DNA of 64,000 bases from Hyphomicrobium sp. (GTDB lineage: Bacteria; Pseudomonadota; Alphaproteobacteria; Rhizobiales; Hyphomicrobiaceae), in assembly GCA_003987725.1 (NCBI GenBank), contig RXJH01000010.1:186001-250000 (forward strand), written 5' to 3'. Position 1 is the first letter of the stretch. The number at the start of each line of letters is the position of its first letter. Position numbers and translations under genes: made by a program. Under the pieces are notes generated by a model. The model was not told where the DNA came from, ran no database searches, and worked only from the letters and a program-made list of their open reading frames with translations. Positions 37,416-47,447 of the stretch are shown piece by piece.

Positions 37416-39223
37416 CGGCAAATCTGCTCAAACCTGAGAAGAAGCAGCGGCCCCGCCTTCGTCTCGACGCTCAGTCGCGCGAACTTTTTCGGCGTTTCGT
37501 CGGCGACTGGGTTTGGCCGCGGCGCTGGCAGCTCGCGTGGACGCTCTTTTTGACGACGTGCCTTGCCGCGGTGACCGGCGGCTATCCAGGCGTCATCAAA
37601 AAATCGTTCGACATGCTGATGAACAATGAGCGCAACGCATTGCCGTTCGTGCTTACGGCGATCGTCGGCATCACGCTCGCTCGCGCGAGCCTTCTGTATC
37701 TGCAGTCCATCGCGACCAACCGTTTCATCCTGCGCATCACGTCCGACATGCAGAAGCTCGCCTTCCGGCATCTCATCGGCGCCGATTTCGCGCGGCTGTC
37801 GCGGGAGACGCCGGGACGGCTGATGTCGCGGCTGACGAACGACATCGGGTTCATTCAGAACGCCATGATGTCGTCGTTGAACTCGATCTTTCGCGACACG
37901 TTCTCGGTGATCGCGCTCGTTATCGCGATGCTCTATCTCGACTGGGCGATGACGCTCGTCGTACTGAGCGTCTATCCGCTTGCGGCGCTGCCGGTCGCTG
38001 CCATCAGCCAGCGGCTTCGCCGCGTTGCCAAGCAGACGCAGAGCGGCCTCGGCGATATGACGTCGCTGCTGTCGGAAAAGCTCGGAGGCGCGCGGCTGAT
38101 CAAGTCGTTCCAGCTCGAGGGCTACGCGGCGGACCGTTTGGATGCGAGCTTCGAGCAGATCTACTCGCTGAAGATGAAGTCGGTCAAAACGCGCGCGCGT
38201 ATGGATCCGATCCTCGAGGCGCTCGGCGGCCTCGCCATCGCGGGCGTCGTTGCGTTCGCCTATCTCCGCATCTCGAACGGCATCTCGACCGTCGGCGATT
38301 TCATGGGGTTCGTCACGGCGTTGCTGATGGCCGCGCAGCCCATCCGTCAGCTCGGCAATCTTGCCGGCCGGCTCCAGGAGGGCTTGGCGGCGGCTGAAAG
38401 TTTCTATGGGCTGATCGACGAAATGCCGAAGATCGCGGACAAGCCGAACGCGAAACGTCTCAATGTTTCGGACGGTCAGATCGCATTCCGCGGCGTCGGC
38501 TTCGGCTACGATGCAGCGTCGGACGAACGCGCGGTACAGGACATCGCACTCGACGTGCCGGGCGGATCGACCGTCGCGCTCGTCGGCCGCTCGGGCGCGG
38601 GCAAATCGACGATCATCAATCTCGTTCCCCGGCTCTTCGACGTCACCGAAGGCCAGATCCTCATCGACGGCCAGGACGTGCGCGACGTTTCGCTCGCGTC
38701 GCTGCGCGATCACATCGCCATCGTCAGTCAGGACATCACACTGTTCGACGATACGATCGAGGCGAACATTGCGCTCGGCCGCCTTGGTGCGAGCCCGGAG
38801 GAAATCGCTGAGGCTGCGAAAGCGGCTGCGGCGCATGACTTCATCATGGCGTTGCCCGACGGCTATAAGACGATGATCGGTGATCGCGGCAGCAGGCTTT
38901 CCGGCGGCCAACGGCAGCGTGTCGCTCTGGCGAGGGCGATCCTCAAGGATGCTCCGATCCTGCTTCTCGACGAGGCGACCAGCGCGCTCGACAACGAGAG
39001 CGAACAGCTAGTTCAGGAAGCGCTCGGGAAATTCACGCGCACGCGCACCACACTCGTCATCGCGCACCGGCTTTCGACGATCCAGAATGCAGATATGATC
39101 TGCGTGATGGATGACGGCCGCATCGTGGAGCGCGGGACACATTCCGAGCTTCTGGCCCGCAACGGTTCCTATGCGCGCCTCAGCCGCTCGGCACATGGGC
39201 CGCAGGCGATGATCGCCGACTGA
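37412..39223 (+). CDS. ABC exporter, MsbA-like (lipid A flippase type)
   Basis: A fused membrane-ATPase half transporter of 603 aa. Residues 20-310 hold about six membrane helices; the rest is the ATPase with GRSGAGKST, signature LSGGQRQ, LLLDEATSALD and IAHRLST. The start is GTG at 37412, overlapping the DUF4170 stop as GTGA. Longer in-frame starts would run over DUF4170. Its place beside Kdo transferase and LpxK fits flipping of lipid A-core across the inner membrane. Another lipid substrate cannot be excluded. Confidence 0.88.
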   Translation: MTANLLKPEKKQRPRLRLDAQSRELFRRFVGDWVWPRRWQLAWTLFLTTCLAAVTGGYPGVIKKSFDMLMNNERNALPFVLTAIVGITLARASLLYLQSIATNRFILRITSDMQKLAFRHLIGADFARLSRETPGRLMSRLTNDIGFIQNAMMSSLNSIFRDTFSVIALVIAMLYLDWAMTLVVLSVYPLAALPVAAISQRLRRVAKQTQSGLGDMTSLLSEKLGGARLIKSFQLEGYAADRLDASFEQIYSLKMKSVKTRARMDPILEALGGLAIAGVVAFAYLRISNGISTVGDFMGFVTALLMAAQPIRQLGNLAGRLQEGLAAAESFYGLIDEMPKIADKPNAKRLNVSDGQIAFRGVGFGYDAASDERAVQDIALDVPGGSTVALVGRSGAGKSTIINLVPRLFDVTEGQILIDGQDVRDVSLASLRDHIAIVSQDITLFDDTIEANIALGRLGASPEEIAEAAKAAAAHDFIMALPDGYKTMIGDRGSRLSGGQRQRVALARAILKDAPILLLDEATSALDNESEQLVQEALGKFTRTRTTLVIAHRLSTIQNADMICVMDDGRIVERGTHSELLARNGSYARLSRSAHGPQAMIAD

Positions 39224-39236
39224 CGATAAGATTCGG

Positions 39237-39977
39237 CTATTCGCGGTGGAGGATGTTGTTGACGAGCCGGTTTGCCCAACCGCGGGCTTTGAACGTGCTG
39301 TTCATCTCGCGGGGATCGTAAACCGTTTCGACCCAATCCCAAAACGCGATGCCGGTACGCGCCTCGTCGGCGAGGTAGCGGTGGAAGACGGCATCGAGCA
39401 CGCCGGTATCGGCGCTGCGAACGTGCCCGTAGCGCAAGGACAGCTGGTTTAGAGCCTTTCGAATGGGCAGCCCATCGTGAAGATGGCTGATCATCACGCT
39501 CATCAAGCCGGCGCGGTCGGCGCCCGATTTGCAGTGGACGAGGATCGGGTACTCGACTTTCCCCAAAACATCTTTCATCGCCGCAAACTCGGCGCGGGTC
39601 GGCGCGGCGCGCGACTTCAGCGTCAGATCGACAAGCTTAATGCCCTGGCGAGCGCATGCCTGCTGCTCGAGCCAACGCGTGCCGTAGGACTGCTCGCCGC
39701 GCAGATTAATGACCGTCCGTACGCCGCGCCTTCCGGCCCAGGCGATGTGATGGGGGGCTGGCTGCGCCGATCGCCACGTGTCCGGTCCGACACGATGGCG
39801 ATTGTTGTAAACCATCCGCACGATGCCGTAATCGATCAACAGCATCTCGACATAGCAAAGTGCTGATGCGAATCGCGTTCCGAGCCAAGTGGGGGGTGCG
39901 TGCACTGCACTGTGCAAAAATGCACCGCTGGTGCGGCGTAATCCACGCTTCGCTTCTTTAAAGGGGCTTGTTGCCAT
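39237..39977 (-). CDS. Dual-specificity/tyrosine phosphatase family protein
   Basis: A 246-aa protein with the C-x5-R phosphatase loop HCKSGADRAG and an upstream general-acid region. A hydrophobic stretch (ASALCYVEMLLIDYGIVRMV, about residues 38-57) suggests membrane association. It lies on the opposite strand inside the lipid A gene group, its stop 13 bases from that of the MsbA-like gene. Relatives include phosphatases acting on lipids such as phosphatidylglycerophosphate, so a lipid substrate is plausible. The substrate is not shown by sequence. Confidence 0.78.
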   Translation of the reverse strand: MATSPFKEAKRGLRRTSGAFLHSAVHAPPTWLGTRFASALCYVEMLLIDYGIVRMVYNNRHRVGPDTWRSAQPAPHHIAWAGRRGVRTVINLRGEQSYGTRWLEQQACARQGIKLVDLTLKSRAAPTRAEFAAMKDVLGKVEYPILVHCKSGADRAGLMSVMISHLHDGLPIRKALNQLSLRYGHVRSADTGVLDAVFHRYLADEARTGIAFWDWVETVYDPREMNSTFKARGWANRLVNNILHRE

Positions 39978-40184
39978 CAGGAGTTGTCTCGATGCTCCCG
40001 ATTCGCGGGCAGCCTTGTCGATAGCGCCAGCCTTCAGTCGCCCTCGTTGTTCACAAGAAGCCGCGGTCCATCGTGATTGAACTTGCTAATTATTAGCTAT
40101 AGCAACGACCTGCAAGGGGCTTGAGCGCACACAAGCTTCGTCTGTCACATTCTCGCATACCAACGATAAGGCAGCCATTGCCGC

Positions 40185-42188
40185 ATGGCAGAGACTAAGA
40201 AGACGCTTCTGCGACTTGGCGGCCAAACACTTGCGCGCCTTATCCGGCACGTTGCCAGCTCATCGAAGACCATTCACGAGCCGCCGGATCTCATGGAGCG
40301 GCTCAGCGATACGCACCCCTGCATCGTCGCATGCTGGCATGGCCAGTTCATGATGATCGCGACGCTTCGTCCGGAGAACGTCAAAATCTCCGCCATGGTC
40401 GCGCGGCACGGCGATGCCGAGCTCATCAGCGAAACATTAAAGGCCATCGACGTTGACCTCATTCGCGGCGCCGGTGCCGGCTGGCGCAAGCGCGACCGTG
40501 GCGGCGCCGCGGCACTCAGGTCGTCGCTGCAGGTACTCGCCGAAGGCCATTCCCTGGTGATGACGGCTGACGTTCCCCCGGGGCCCGCACGCGTCGCCGG
40601 CGCCGGCATCATCACGATCGCCCGCATGTCGGGCCGGCCCATCGTTCCGGTTGCGCTCGCGACGAAGCGTTTCGCTTCCTTCGATACATGGAGCAGGCTG
40701 ACGATCAACCTTCCGTACTCGACACTTGCCGCCGTCGCGGGCGATCCGATCGAAGTTCCGAGCACGGCGGACTCCGCGATGATGGAACAAAAGCGCGTCG
40801 AGCTCGAGACCGCACTCAATTCCGCGACGCTTCGCGCTTACGAGCTCGCTGGCGCCGACATCAAGCGCGCAACGCCGCTCGATGTGCTCGCCGCGAATTC
40901 GGCGCCTGCGCCGGGTTTCATTCTCAAAACATATCGCGCCGGAACGGCGGCGCTTCGCCCGGCGGTGCCGCTGCTTCTCAACATGCGCGGACAGCAGGGC
41001 AAGGAGGATCCCAGCCGTCGCGGAGAACGGCTCGGCTTTGCCGGTCAGCCGCGTCCCGAGGGACAGGTGGTGTGGATCCATGCCGCCAGCGTTGGCGAGA
41101 CGAATGCGATCCTGCCGCTCATCGACAGCCTGCTCGATGCCAATCCGCACATTCACGTTCTGCTGACGACGGGCACGAAAACGTCGGCGGAAATTGCGGG
41201 CCGCCGCTTGCCGGCACGGGCGCTGCACCAATACGTGCCGCTCGATGTGCCGCACTACGTCAACCGCTTTCTCGATCACTGGAAGCCGTCGATCTCGATC
41301 TTCACGGAATCCGACATCTGGCCGAATCTCGTTCTCGGCACCGCAGAGCGCGGGATTCCGCTCGTGCTCGTCAACGCGCGGATGTCGCCGCGCAGCATCA
41401 ACCGCTGGCGCAAATATGCGGGCGTCGGCCGGCCGCTCTTCTCGCGCTTCGCCGCCGTGCTGTCGCAGAACCCGCAAATAACGCGCGCCATGAAGCGTCT
41501 CGGGGCGCCGAACGTCATTACAGCCGGCAATCTTAAAATCGATTCTCCGCCGCCTCCCGTCAACATCGACGCCTTGGCGGCGCTACGAAACGCCGTCGGG
41601 CAGCGGCCTCTCTTTCTCGCCGCGAGCACGCATCCCGGCGAAGACACGATGATCGCGGCCGCGCACTCGCTGATGCGCCGCGAGATCGAAGGACTGCTGA
41701 CGATCATCGTGCCGCGTCATCCAGAGCGCGGCGGCGGGCTTGCCGCGTCGCTCGGTGGCCTAGGCCTCAGGACGCAATTGCGGACGCGGTCCTACACGCC
41801 CGACAGCAATACCGAGATCTACGTCGCCGACACCATCGGCGAGCTTGGAACCTTCTACTCGATCTCGCCGGTTGCGCTGGTTGGCGGTTCGCTCGTCGAG
41901 CATGGCGGCCAAAATCCGATTGAGGCGGTTCGTCTCGGCTCGTGCGTTCTCACTGGTCCGTTCACGCACAATTTCCGCGACGCCTACACCGCCCTTTTCC
42001 GCGAGGGCGGTGCTGTCGAGGTCCGGTCGTCCGACGATATCGCTCGGCAGGTCACTCTGCTGCTCGCAGATCAGGCTGCCGCCAAACGCATGCGTCACGG
42101 AGCGGATCTGGCGCTGCAATCGATGGGCGGCGCGCTTGCGAAGACGCTCGGCGCCATTCAGCCATTACTTGAAAAACAGCGAGCGTGA
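40185..42188 (+). CDS. waaA: Fusion of DUF374 acyltransferase-like domain and Kdo transferase
   Basis: One uninterrupted frame of 667 codons. Residues 1-215 are a DUF374 (lysophospholipid acyltransferase-like) domain with CWHGQFMMIATLRP and TADVPPGPARVAGAG. From about residue 240 the protein is a complete KdtA/WaaA glycosyltransferase: WIHAASVGETNAILPLI, ESDIWPNLVL, and the C-terminal GGSLVEHGGQNPIEA. WaaA transfers Kdo from CMP-Kdo to lipid IVA at the inner membrane. In most related genomes these are two adjacent genes; I see no frame break at the junction. It is followed by lpxK after three bases. Confidence 0.9.
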   Translation: MAETKKTLLRLGGQTLARLIRHVASSSKTIHEPPDLMERLSDTHPCIVACWHGQFMMIATLRPENVKISAMVARHGDAELISETLKAIDVDLIRGAGAGWRKRDRGGAAALRSSLQVLAEGHSLVMTADVPPGPARVAGAGIITIARMSGRPIVPVALATKRFASFDTWSRLTINLPYSTLAAVAGDPIEVPSTADSAMMEQKRVELETALNSATLRAYELAGADIKRATPLDVLAANSAPAPGFILKTYRAGTAALRPAVPLLLNMRGQQGKEDPSRRGERLGFAGQPRPEGQVVWIHAASVGETNAILPLIDSLLDANPHIHVLLTTGTKTSAEIAGRRLPARALHQYVPLDVPHYVNRFLDHWKPSISIFTESDIWPNLVLGTAERGIPLVLVNARMSPRSINRWRKYAGVGRPLFSRFAAVLSQNPQITRAMKRLGAPNVITAGNLKIDSPPPPVNIDALAALRNAVGQRPLFLAASTHPGEDTMIAAAHSLMRREIEGLLTIIVPRHPERGGGLAASLGGLGLRTQLRTRSYTPDSNTEIYVADTIGELGTFYSISPVALVGGSLVEHGGQNPIEAVRLGSCVLTGPFTHNFRDAYTALFREGGAVEVRSSDDIARQVTLLLADQAAAKRMRHGADLALQSMGGALAKTLGAIQPLLEKQRA

Positions 42189-42191
42189 CGC

Positions 42192-43217
42192 GTGCCAGCC
42201 TCGGAACCCAGCTGGTGGTATGGGCCGGACGGCGGGTGGCAGACGTCGCTTCTTTCCCCGGTCGGCGCACTCGTCGGCGGAATCGCGAGCCGGCGGATCG
42301 CAAACGCAAATCCCTATCATTCATCGCTGCCGGTCATTTGTGCCGGTAACTTCACGGCGGGCGGCTCCGGGAAAACGCCGCTGGCGTTGTTTCTGGCGAA
42401 GCTTGTCGCGGAAGAGGGCCGCGAGCCATGGTTTCTCTCGCGTGGCTATGGCGGGAAGCTCGAAGGTCCGGTTCGCGTCATCCCAGCGCGCCAGACGGCT
42501 CGCGACGTCGGAGACGAACCGCTGCTGCTTGCGCGCTCCGCTCCGGCTGTCGTTTCGCGCGATCGCCGCAAGGGCGCGGAGGCGATCGAGGCGATGGCCT
42601 CGAAACAAGCCGTCATCATCATGGACGACGGCTTGCAGAATCCCGCGCTCGCGAAAGATCTGGTCATCGCGCTCGTCGATCAGCGGCGCGGTTTCGGTAA
42701 CGGCCTTGTCATTCCGGCCGGCCCCTTGCGCGCGCCGCTCGACATTCAGGGGAAGCTCGCGCACCTGATCGTGCTGACGGGCCAAGGTCCGGCGGACCCG
42801 GCCCTCCTGCAAACTCTGAAGGCGATATCGACAGCGCCGGTCATCACCGCCGAAACGCGTGCGGACGGAGACGTCGCGCGCTTTCGGAACCGGAAGGTGA
42901 TTGCCTTTGCGGGCATCGCAAATCCCGAGCGATTTTTCTCTACGCTCGGTTCGCTTGGCGCAGACATCGTCGCACGAAAAGCGTTCGCCGATCACCACAT
43001 GTTCAGCGAAGCGGAAGCCCGCGATCTGTTGGAAACTGCGGAGCGTGCGGGGGCATCTCTGGTGACGACGGAGAAAGATCTCGCGCGGCTGGCCGGGACG
43101 ACGGGTGTTCGCGCAACGCTCCGAGAGCGGGCAGAGACAATCGTCATCCGTACTGCGATCGAAGATGGAGATCTTGAGATTTTGCGCCGTCTGGTCCGCG
43201 GCGCGATCGTTCGCTAG
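42192..43217 (+). CDS. lpxK: Tetraacyldisaccharide 4'-kinase
   Basis: A membrane-associated kinase of 341 aa that phosphorylates the 4' position of the lipid A disaccharide. The P-loop is GNFTAGGSGKTP, followed by LSRGYGG and the DDGLQNP motif. The start is GTG at 42192, three bases after the waaA-fusion stop. The gene ends in CTAG (43214-43217), a palindrome that also supplies the stop of the convergent DUF2093 gene. Confidence 0.94.
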   Translation: MPASEPSWWYGPDGGWQTSLLSPVGALVGGIASRRIANANPYHSSLPVICAGNFTAGGSGKTPLALFLAKLVAEEGREPWFLSRGYGGKLEGPVRVIPARQTARDVGDEPLLLARSAPAVVSRDRRKGAEAIEAMASKQAVIIMDDGLQNPALAKDLVIALVDQRRGFGNGLVIPAGPLRAPLDIQGKLAHLIVLTGQGPADPALLQTLKAISTAPVITAETRADGDVARFRNRKVIAFAGIANPERFFSTLGSLGADIVARKAFADHHMFSEAEARDLLETAERAGASLVTTEKDLARLAGTTGVRATLRERAETIVIRTAIEDGDLEILRRLVRGAIVR

Positions 43218-43459
43218 CGCGCGGAAGCGTTCGCGTTTTCCTTGGCGCTCAGTTCCAGGTAACGCTTAACTGAAATTTCGGCCGACGCATAAGCTTCCTG
43301 CGCGTCGACGCTCCAGTAGCGAAGATCGGGAAGCGCGATCGGCTGGCCGGTCACTGCGCAGCGCACGAAGTCACCCGGAGACAACACCTCGAATTCGCCG
43401 TCCAAGAAGCGAATTTTGGCTTCGTTGCGGAGACCAAAAAATTTCTCAATCCGATTCAT
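43214..43459 (-). CDS. DUF2093 domain protein
   Basis: An 81-aa protein of the alphaproteobacterial DUF2093 family, function unknown. The segment VRCAVTGQPIALPDLRYWSV is the family core. It is read from the xseA side and is convergent with lpxK, with overlapping stop codons in the shared CTAG. It lies 108 bases after xseA and may be co-transcribed with it. Confidence 0.85.
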   Translation of the reverse strand: MNRIEKFFGLRNEAKIRFLDGEFEVLSPGDFVRCAVTGQPIALPDLRYWSVDAQEAYASAEISVKRYLELSAKENANASAR

Positions 43460-43567
43460 CAGCTTTCAAGCCGTACAGTTCTTTCGCTACCGGACTTCAT
43501 CCGACATCCGATGATATGAATGCCGCATTTCCGGCCGCGCGCCAATTTCCAATTTATCCCAAGCGTA

Positions 43568-45034
43568 TCAAAAAAGTGAGCCTTGTCCGCCGCGCCCGCC
43601 GGGCTTTTGGCGCGACGTTTTAACCGGACCTTTGGTGGATTTAGGATCATCGGATTGTACCGGCCCTTCGGCTTTTGCCGCAATGCTGCCGTCGGAAAAT
43701 TCGACGTTCAACATCGTCCCGGTGACAACAGCGGCTGCCTGACGGATCGTCTGGCCGGACTCGTCTCTAACGAGCGCAAAGCCGCGCGACAGGATGCTGT
43801 GGTACCCCAGCGACTTGAGCAATGCGGCTTTACCATCAAGCACTCTGCGGCTGACCGCCACGCGGTTAAGCAAGGCGCGGCCGGCGCGCTTCTCCAGCGC
43901 CTCCAGCCGCTCGCCGCAGCGCGCGTGCTTCTGAAGGATCGGAGCGGACGAGAGCCTGCCGCTGACGCGGGCAAATCGCGTTGCATGGGCACGCGTATTC
44001 GCCAGCAGCGCGCGCGACAGCCGGCGATCGGTCTCGTCGAACCGCTGCCGGGGAAGCGCCACCAGATCCTGCAGTTTCGGGAGGCCCCTGGCCGATGCCT
44101 TGAGGTGCGTCTTGGCGCCGTCGAGCGAGCGGCGAACCGCAGTGCGCTTGCGCAGCATGAGCTTCTCGAGCGTGTCGATCAGCTCGGAATACTTTGGCAC
44201 GGCCCATTCGGCGGCTTTCGTCGGCGTCGGCGCGCGGGCGTCCGCAACGAGATCGATGAGCGTCCAGTCGGTTTCGTGGCCGACAGCGGAAATGAGCGGG
44301 ATGAGACTCTCGGCTGCGGCTCTGACGACGATCTCCTCGTTGAAGCTCCAGAGATCTTCGAGGCTGCCGCCACCCCGCGCGACGATCAGCACGTCGGGTC
44401 GCGGAATTCTGCCGCCTGCTGCGAGCGCGTTGAAACCGCGGATCGCGGCGGCGACCTCAGCCGCGCTGCCTTCACCCTGCACGCGCACCGGCCAAATCAG
44501 AACGCGGGCCGGATAGCGCTCGTTGAACCCGTGAAGCATGTCGCGAATGACGGCGCCTGTCGGCGACGTGACGATGCCTACGACCTTCGGCAGGAAGGGA
44601 CGCTGCTTCTTGCGGGCCTCGTCGAAGAGGCCTTCGGCGGCAAATTTGCGCTTGCGCTCTTCGAGCAGCGCCATCAGCGCGCCAGCGCCCGCAGGTTCCA
44701 AGGCCTCAATGACGATCTGGTATTTCGAGGAGCCCGGAAACGTCGTGATCTTGCCTTGGGCGATGACTTCCATGCCCTCTTCGGGCTTGAAGCGAAGCCG
44801 GCCGAAGGAGCCCTTCCAGATCACGGCCTCAATCTTCGCCTTGTCGTCCTTCAGGGCAAAGTAGCAGTGACCGGACGCGTGGGGTCCGCGGTACCCTGAA
44901 ATTTCGCCCTTAAGGCGCACATAGCCGAAGCCGTCCTCGAGGGCGCGCTTGATCGCGCCGGAAAGTTCGGACACCGAAAATTCCGGGGCGTTGGCGCCCG
45001 GGCGGCCTTCGTTCGTGTTGGGAATGGAATTCAA
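43568..45034 (-). CDS. xseA: Exodeoxyribonuclease VII large subunit
   Basis: The catalytic large subunit of a single-strand-specific exonuclease in repair, about 488 aa. The N-terminal OB fold ([21 protein letters not shown]) and the core [30 protein letters not shown] and [14 protein letters not shown] are typical. The start is uncertain: a TTG at 45034 gives a family-like N-terminus, whereas the open frame reaches 45205 with an atypical Arg/Ser-rich leader that overlaps purD. No clear ribosome site decides it. Confidence 0.88.
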   Translation of the reverse strand: MNSIPNTNEGRPGANAPEFSVSELSGAIKRALEDGFGYVRLKGEISGYRGPHASGHCYFALKDDKAKIEAVIWKGSFGRLRFKPEEGMEVIAQGKITTFPGSSKYQIVIEALEPAGAGALMALLEERKRKFAAEGLFDEARKKQRPFLPKVVGIVTSPTGAVIRDMLHGFNERYPARVLIWPVRVQGEGSAAEVAAAIRGFNALAAGGRIPRPDVLIVARGGGSLEDLWSFNEEIVVRAAAESLIPLISAVGHETDWTLIDLVADARAPTPTKAAEWAVPKYSELIDTLEKLMLRKRTAVRRSLDGAKTHLKASARGLPKLQDLVALPRQRFDETDRRLSRALLANTRAHATRFARVSGRLSSAPILQKHARCGERLEALEKRAGRALLNRVAVSRRVLDGKAALLKSLGYHSILSRGFALVRDESGQTIRQAAAVVTGTMLNVEFSDGSIAAKAEGPVQSDDPKSTKGPVKTSRQKPGGRGGQGSLF

Positions 45035-45076
45035 TAGCTTACTGTTCTGTTTCGCGGTCTTGCTTGTTTCACGTTC

Positions 45077-45099
45077 GATGCTACACCCGATGCTACACC
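45077..45099. repeat. 11-bp tandem direct repeat between xseA and purD
   Basis: GATGCTACACC occurs twice, at 45077-45087 and 45089-45099, separated by one base. It lies in the short divergent interval, 28-50 bases before the purD ATG. It may be a protein site or a slippage duplication. Confidence 0.45.
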
Positions 45100-45126
45100 G
45101 AGGCCCGGATTGCAACAGGCGACCTG

Positions 45127-46404
45127 ATGAACGTCCTTCTCCTCGGCTCGGGCGGTCGCGAGCATGCGCTTGCGTGGGCCCTGAGCGCGAGTCCTCTTCT
45201 GACAAAACTCTTCTGCGCCCCCGGCAACGCCGGGATCGCCGAAGTGGCGCAATGTATCCCTCTCGATCCGGGCGACCAAGCGCGCATCATCCAGTTCTGC
45301 CGCGATGAGCGGATCGAACTCGTCGTGATCGGGCCCGAGGCGCCACTGGTCGCGGGCCTGGGCGATGCCCTCGGTGCGGCCGGTATTCGCTATTTCGGCC
45401 CGTCGAAGCTTGCTGCACAGCTTGAAGGCTCCAAGGGTTTCACCAAAGATCTTTGTCGCGCTGCGGGCATCCCGACGGCGGCATATGGGCGTTTCGCGGA
45501 CGCGCAATCGGCGAAGACGTTTCTCGCCAGCCAGAGCCTGCCGATCGTCGTCAAGGCGGACGGCTTGGCCGCCGGCAAAGGCGTCGTCATAGCCCAGACG
45601 CGCGGAGAAGCCGAAGCGGCGGTTGACGCTTGTTTCTCGGGAAGCTTCGGCTCGGCTGGAGCCGAACTCGTCATCGAAGAATTTCTGCACGGCGAGGAAG
45701 CCAGCTTCTTTGCTCTCTGCGACGGGAAGACCGCGCTGGCGCTCGCAACGGCTCAGGATCACAAGCGCGTCGGCCACGGGGACACCGGCCCGAACACCGG
45801 CGGAATGGGGGCCTATTCTCCCGCTCCGATCGTCACGCCGGACATGCACGACCGCGTGATGCGCGAGATCATCGAGCCGACGGTGAAGGAAATGGCGGCG
45901 CGGGGCATGCCGTTCAAGGGCGTCCTTTTCGCGGGGCTCATGATCACCGCGACCGGGCCAAAGCTCATCGAATACAACGTGCGCTTCGGCGATCCTGAAA
46001 CGCAGGTTCTGATGATGCGGCTCAAATCGGATCTGCTCGCGGCGCTGCTCGCGACAACCGACGGCGTGCTTTCGAATTTCGATCTCAGGTGGAGCGACGA
46101 CGTTGCCCTGACGGTGGTGATGGCCGCCAACGGCTATCCTGGAACGCCGCAAAAAGGCACGGAGATCAAGGGGCTGGATCAGGCGCGCGCGGTTCCGAAC
46201 GTCGAAATCTTTCACGCTGGCACCCGTCGCGACGGCGAGAGCCTTATTGCAGACGGCGGCCGAGTGCTAAACGTCACCGGCCGCGGCAAGACAATTGCCG
46301 AGGCGCGCGATGCCGCCTACGCGGCGGTTGCGAAAATCGACTGGCCGGGTGGCTTCTACCGCAAGGACATCGGCTGGCGGGCGTTGCAGCGAACCGAGAC
46401 TTAA
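45127..46404 (+). CDS. purD: Phosphoribosylamine--glycine ligase
   Basis: The second enzyme of de novo purine synthesis, 425 aa, ATP-grasp fold. The start [17 protein letters not shown], the ATP-binding [15 protein letters not shown] and [19 protein letters not shown], and the metal-binding [12 protein letters not shown] are all present. The ATG at 45127 matches the family N-terminus exactly; upstream in-frame codons overlap the direct repeat and are not conserved in character. Confidence 0.95.
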   Translation: MNVLLLGSGGREHALAWALSASPLLTKLFCAPGNAGIAEVAQCIPLDPGDQARIIQFCRDERIELVVIGPEAPLVAGLGDALGAAGIRYFGPSKLAAQLEGSKGFTKDLCRAAGIPTAAYGRFADAQSAKTFLASQSLPIVVKADGLAAGKGVVIAQTRGEAEAAVDACFSGSFGSAGAELVIEEFLHGEEASFFALCDGKTALALATAQDHKRVGHGDTGPNTGGMGAYSPAPIVTPDMHDRVMREIIEPTVKEMAARGMPFKGVLFAGLMITATGPKLIEYNVRFGDPETQVLMMRLKSDLLAALLATTDGVLSNFDLRWSDDVALTVVMAANGYPGTPQKGTEIKGLDQARAVPNVEIFHAGTRRDGESLIADGGRVLNVTGRGKTIAEARDAAYAAVAKIDWPGGFYRKDIGWRALQRTET

Positions 46405-46446
46405 GGCAGGTCGCGGCAACGGCGGAAAACGGGATAACAGCATCGC

Positions 46447-47433
46447 ATGACCGTTCTGAAGCCCCAAGCATCGTCGCCAAATGGCAGCCAGCCAGCACGA
46501 AAGCCGACGATCGGACTCGCACTCGGCGGCGGCGGCGCACGCGGGCTCGCGCATATCGCCATGATCGAGGCGTTCGATGAACTCGGCATCAAGCCCGATG
46601 TGATTGCGGGAACGTCGATCGGCGCGGTTTACGGCGCAGCTTATGCATCCGGTATGTCGGGCCGCGATTTGCGCGACCACACGCGATTCATCCTATCGCA
46701 ACGCTTCGGTCTGATCCGTGATCTCTTCACAAAGACGGCGCAGCCTTTTCAACGGCTGCTCAGCGTTTTTGGCGCGCGGAACGCCATTCTCGACCCGTTC
46801 ACCGTTCTCGACCTCATTCTACCGAAAGAGGTGAAGGAGACCTTCGCCGACTGCAAAATTCCGCTGAAGGTCGTCGCGTCCGATTTCTACGATCAGGAAC
46901 CGAAGGTTTTTACCGAAGGTCCGCTCAGAACGGCCATTGCGGCGAGCATGGCGCTGCCTGTCCTCTTTCAACCCGTCGTTCTTGAGGGCCGGGCGTTGAT
47001 CGACGGCGGCTTGACGAACCCGTTGCCGTTCGACCTGCTGCTTCCCGAAACGGACATCGTCGTTGCCATCGACGTCTCCGGCTCGCCCGTCGCGGATGCG
47101 AAGCGCGTCGCGCCGACAGCGTTCGCAGCACTCTTTTCGAGCGCCTTTCTGTTCGAGCACACCATCGTCAAGGAAAAGCTCAGGGCCAAACAACCGGACA
47201 TTTTCATCCGGGCCGGAACGAGCAATTTTCAAGTCCTCGATTTCCTGAAGTGCGACGACATTCTCGCGGCCGCGCAGCCCGCGAAGGAACGGCTGAAGCA
47301 GCAGCTTCAGCGCGTGCTCTCGGTCGAGACGCTGCCTGTGCTCGAGGATGCCGAGCCGATTCAAAAGCTGATCGCGGCGCCCAAACGTCCGAAGCGCCGA
47401 CTGCTTACACGTCCGCGTAAGACGCGGGAGTAG
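46447..47433 (+). CDS. Patatin-like phospholipase family protein
   Basis: A 328-aa putative lipid hydrolase of the RssA/patatin group. The oxyanion loop GGGGARGLAH (27-36), the nucleophile motif GTSIG with Ser57, and DGG with Asp185 form the Ser-Asp dyad. An Arg/Lys/Pro-rich C-terminal tail follows. It is 42 bases downstream of purD and may be co-transcribed with it. The lipid substrate is unknown. Confidence 0.87.
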   Translation: MTVLKPQASSPNGSQPARKPTIGLALGGGGARGLAHIAMIEAFDELGIKPDVIAGTSIGAVYGAAYASGMSGRDLRDHTRFILSQRFGLIRDLFTKTAQPFQRLLSVFGARNAILDPFTVLDLILPKEVKETFADCKIPLKVVASDFYDQEPKVFTEGPLRTAIAASMALPVLFQPVVLEGRALIDGGLTNPLPFDLLLPETDIVVAIDVSGSPVADAKRVAPTAFAALFSSAFLFEHTIVKEKLRAKQPDIFIRAGTSNFQVLDFLKCDDILAAAQPAKERLKQQLQRVLSVETLPVLEDAEPIQKLIAAPKRPKRRLLTRPRKTRE

Positions 47434-47447
47434 GAATAGTCCACTTC

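Noticed and set aside
37271-38911. A 546-codon minus-strand frame opposite the MsbA-like gene
   Set aside because: Antisense shadow of a complete ABC exporter; extreme Arg/Asp/Glu content and no family resemblance.
43459-43683. A 74-codon frame between DUF2093 and the xseA end
   Set aside because: It overlaps the 3' end of xseA out of frame, shows no ribosome site and no family pattern.
45035-45205. N-terminal extension of XseA
   Set aside because: The extra residues are Arg/Ser/Cys-rich, unlike XseA, and run across the purD start and the direct repeat; the shorter TTG start is preferred, though not proven.
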